From assembly GCF_008042035.1 (NCBI RefSeq), contig NZ_RDBL01000002.1, forward strand, positions 325,948-389,947: a stretch of 64,000 nucleotides of DNA. Direction: 5' to 3'. A program made the position numbers and the translations under genes. The stretch is from Streptomyces sp. col6 (lineage in GTDB: Bacteria; Actinomycetota; Actinomycetes; Streptomycetales; Streptomycetaceae). Positions 54,953 to 64,000 of the stretch are shown one piece after another. Below the pieces are notes generated by a model. It made no database searches. It was not told where the DNA came from and saw only the letters and a list, made by a program, of their open reading frames with translations. The number at the start of each line of letters is the position of its first letter. Within the stretch, counting starts at the first letter, position 1.

Positions 54953-56584
54953 CTACTTCGCGGCCTTGAACACGCCGTTGCCGAAGGAGTAGAGGGCGTC
55001 GCCGGCGATCGCCCCGCCGGCGAAGACCTCCAGGTCGCCCTTGACGTCCTTGCCGAAGAGACGCGGGGCGAGGACACGGGTGGTGATGCCGGCGGCGACC
55101 ATCCAGCCGGCCATCGGGGTGGTGATGAGGAGCCCGGTCGCGAGCAGGATGCCGAGCTGGCGCCTGGACCCGCCGATGATCTGCACGAGCGCGCCGGGGA
55201 TCGCCCACAGCGCGAGGTGCCGGGCGGTCTCCATGGACGGGCCCGCCTTGATCGCGGCGACGTACGCGGCGTCGATCGGAGCGGTCTGCCCGTTGTCGAA
55301 GAACATCCGGTACGAGATCAGAACGACCACGATGGCGACGCCGAAACCGATCATCGCGGCGATCAACTGCTGGCGGCGGCCCTCCAGTTCGAAGGCGGGA
55401 TCGACGTCCTCGCCGCGCAGCAGATAGCCGGTCCTCAGGTCGTAGCCCATGTCCGCGAAGGCCGGACCGGTCGCGGCCGTGAAGCCGGACAGCACGACCA
55501 GCGCCTCCGGCGGGAAGCCGATGAGGATGCCGAGCAGCAGCGTGATCAGGGCGATCGCGAAGGCCGGGAACCAGCCGGAGTGCATGGCCGCGATGCCCAC
55601 CAGCAGCTCGTGCAGGAACGCCGCGACGGTCGCGTACACCAGGAAGCCGATCAGCATCCCGGGGCTCATGTGCGTCGCCGCGCCGGTGCCGAAGGCCAGG
55701 AGCACCGAGATGACGAGGTAGGCGCCAAAACCGAGCCGCATCGAGCGGCCCATCCGCCGGGCGCCCTCGCCGGTGTCCTCCGCCGCGCGGGCCTGAGCCG
55801 CGTTCGTGCGCCGGGCCTTGAGGATGGTGTGGCCGACCTGGACCAGGGCGACCAGACCCGCGCCGATCATCATGCCGTGCGGCAGATACATCGCGTCGAT
55901 GTCGAGGCCGAGCAGCGAGTCCGCGTACTGGCTGAACAGCAGGCCGACGCCGAAGGCGGCCATGGCGCCGAACCCGCCGATCAGGGCCACGCCGAAGGCC
56001 GACATCGGCAGAGAGAACGCCGCACCCACCAGACCGGTCAGCAGGCCCAGGCCGAGCACCTTGGCGCGCCTGCCGCCCTCGTCGCCGGCCTTGATCGCCT
56101 CGGCGGCGGCGAGCCCGAGCGGCCAGGGGTTCTTCGCGGGGAACGCGGGGGTGTCGTACATCCGGTACAGCAGCCAGGCGTCGACGAGCATCGCGGCGGC
56201 CACCCCGATCAGCATCGGGACGATCATGTCGTCCATCCCGAACAGGAACGGGATGCCGATCGGCAGGAACAGGCTGTTCGCGGCGCCGAACGTGGCCGAG
56301 GAGATGCTCGTCTGCGCCAGGTTCTGCGCGTGCACCGAACGGAAGCCGCGCAACGCGACGAGCGGCACCCGGGCCAGCGTCATCGCGGCCAGCGCACCGA
56401 TGAGGGAGGTGCTGGGGGTGACGCCGAGGGTGGCGAGCAGTTGCACGCCCACCACGGCGCCGAACACGCTGAGCACCACGGTCAGGATCAGATTCCCCGG
56501 TGCGAGGGCGCGGGGATGGCGCGCTCCGCCGGCCGCTGCGGGCGGGGCGTCTGTGACGGCCTGGGGCGTCGCGTCGGTACTCAT
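54953..56584 (-). CDS. OPT-family oligopeptide transporter
   Basis: 543 residues, ATG 56584. Twelve to fourteen hydrophobic segments with OPT features, such as LILTVVLSVFGAVVGVQLLATLG at the start, NSLFLPIGIPFLFG, and GGAIAGDALYSFGNGVF at the end. OPT proteins take up tri- to pentapeptides or metal-peptide complexes with protons. First gene of the operon with DUF917 and M20 genes. Its start codon, first seven codons and promoter are duplicated in inverted orientation at 57516-57641. Confidence 0.92.
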   Translation of the reverse strand: MSTDATPQAVTDAPPAAAGGARHPRALAPGNLILTVVLSVFGAVVGVQLLATLGVTPSTSLIGALAAMTLARVPLVALRGFRSVHAQNLAQTSISSATFGAANSLFLPIGIPFLFGMDDMIVPMLIGVAAAMLVDAWLLYRMYDTPAFPAKNPWPLGLAAAEAIKAGDEGGRRAKVLGLGLLTGLVGAAFSLPMSAFGVALIGGFGAMAAFGVGLLFSQYADSLLGLDIDAMYLPHGMMIGAGLVALVQVGHTILKARRTNAAQARAAEDTGEGARRMGRSMRLGFGAYLVISVLLAFGTGAATHMSPGMLIGFLVYATVAAFLHELLVGIAAMHSGWFPAFAIALITLLLGILIGFPPEALVVLSGFTAATGPAFADMGYDLRTGYLLRGEDVDPAFELEGRRQQLIAAMIGFGVAIVVVLISYRMFFDNGQTAPIDAAYVAAIKAGPSMETARHLALWAIPGALVQIIGGSRRQLGILLATGLLITTPMAGWMVAAGITTRVLAPRLFGKDVKGDLEVFAGGAIAGDALYSFGNGVFKAAK

Positions 56585-56688
56585 GGATCTCCGGTGCTTC
56601 CGTGCGGGGCGGCGTGCCCACCACCCCAGAAGTTCTAAAATATGGAACCGTGTGTGAATATCTGGATGTGCTGGATCATCTCCGGGGC
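56563..56688. repeat. 126-bp inverted repeat, left copy
   Basis: Perfect 126-bp match, in inverse orientation, to 57516-57641. It contains the first 22 bases of the OPT gene and its upstream region, including an AT-rich near-palindrome GTTC...GAAC at 56632-56648 that may be an IclR operator. A further 8-bp match continues past a 3-bp mismatch on the side facing the IclR gene. Confidence 0.97.
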
Positions 56689-57182
56689 ACGCCCACCCGT
56701 CAAGGGGGTGGCAGGCGGTCTCGCCATGTGGGCGCCGCTTACGATCAGACGCACGAGCTCCGGGAGCTCGGGGGAGGCAGGAGAACGGTGAGCACACTCG
56801 CCAACGCGCGGGACGTCCTGCGACTGATGGCGCGCCTGCAGCGGGATCTGACGGTGACCGATGTTGCGGGCGCCCTGGACCTGCCCAAGAGCTCCGTCTC
56901 GCGGACACTGAGCATGATGGCCGAGTACGGCTTCCTGGACCGCGACCCGGTGAGCCGCGCCTACCGGCCCGGCGAACTCGTCATGGAGGCCTCATACCAC
57001 TTCCGCGCCTCGCGCAGCACCGCCTCGCTCCTGGAGGAGGAGCTGGCCCGGCTGGTCGCCGACATCGGTTACACGGGGTACGTAGATGTCCTCGACGGTG
57101 CCGAATCGCTGGTGCTCCACATGCGGATCGGCACCGTCGGCGCCCTCCAGGCCTACACCCCCGCCGGCACCCGCGCCCCCGC

Positions 57183-64000
<6,818 letters not shown>

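Overview
The window comes from a very GC-rich actinobacterium, almost certainly Streptomyces. Codon third positions are nearly always G or C, most operons are translationally coupled through ATGA or GTGA overlaps, GTG and TTG starts are common, and the gene families present (IclR/AllR-controlled allantoin genes, chitinase with the 12-bp direct-repeat promoter, DUF5955, class F sortase, DesK-type two-component systems, large NRPS) are typical of the genus. It reads as accessory or chromosome-arm DNA: many transport, degradation and regulatory cassettes and few core housekeeping genes.

Layout. 1-613: end of a fibronectin-III protein. 657-5940 (minus): a fully coupled four-gene cassette, LRR protein > ankyrin protein > MoxR AAA+ ATPase > VWA/metallopeptidase-like protein. 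6048-6123: an atypical tRNA-like gene. 6217-8623: chitinase (CBM2-FN3-FN3-GH18) with its direct-repeat promoter. 8771-11270: a protein made of five identical 23-residue repeats, coupled to a JmjC/cupin oxygenase and a sucrase/ferredoxin-like protein. This is the strongest candidate for an undescribed system. 11321-12600: an unknown protein and the N-terminal stump of a large helicase-like gene.

12605-22880: malate synthase, a MobA-like nucleotidyltransferase, DUF5955, a two-component system with a divergent ABC exporter, then an AllR-like IclR regulator, allantoinase and allantoicase. A shared 16-bp operator ties malate synthase to the allantoin genes, so purine-derived glyoxylate would be fed into malate. 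22903-31145: oxidoreductases, a DinB/MDMPI-like protein, an LmrA-type TetR, an EamA exporter, a second two-component system and a P450. 31286-36079: a CUT2 sugar ABC importer with ROK kinase. 36041-37704: PEP-mutase-like enzyme and ArsR regulator.

37712-44987: a glycoside regulon (GH20, GH1, TetR, GH3, secreted SGNH esterase). Three near-identical 27-bp operators sit in its two divergent promoter regions. 44989-50847: TetR and an oligopeptide ABC importer with a fused permease-ATPase. 51054-52377: a secreted anchored protein and a class F sortase. 52385-57528: M20 dipeptidase, DUF917 protein, OPT transporter and an IclR regulator, a peptide/hydantoin uptake unit.

A perfect 126-bp inverted repeat (56563-56688 and 57516-57641) brackets that IclR gene. 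Its right copy is fused directly to an NRPS gene (minus, to the window end), cutting the gene inside an adenylation domain. NRPS modules repeat with a period of about 3,150 bp and contain nearly identical blocks. The junction is either a genuine fold-back rearrangement or an assembly error.
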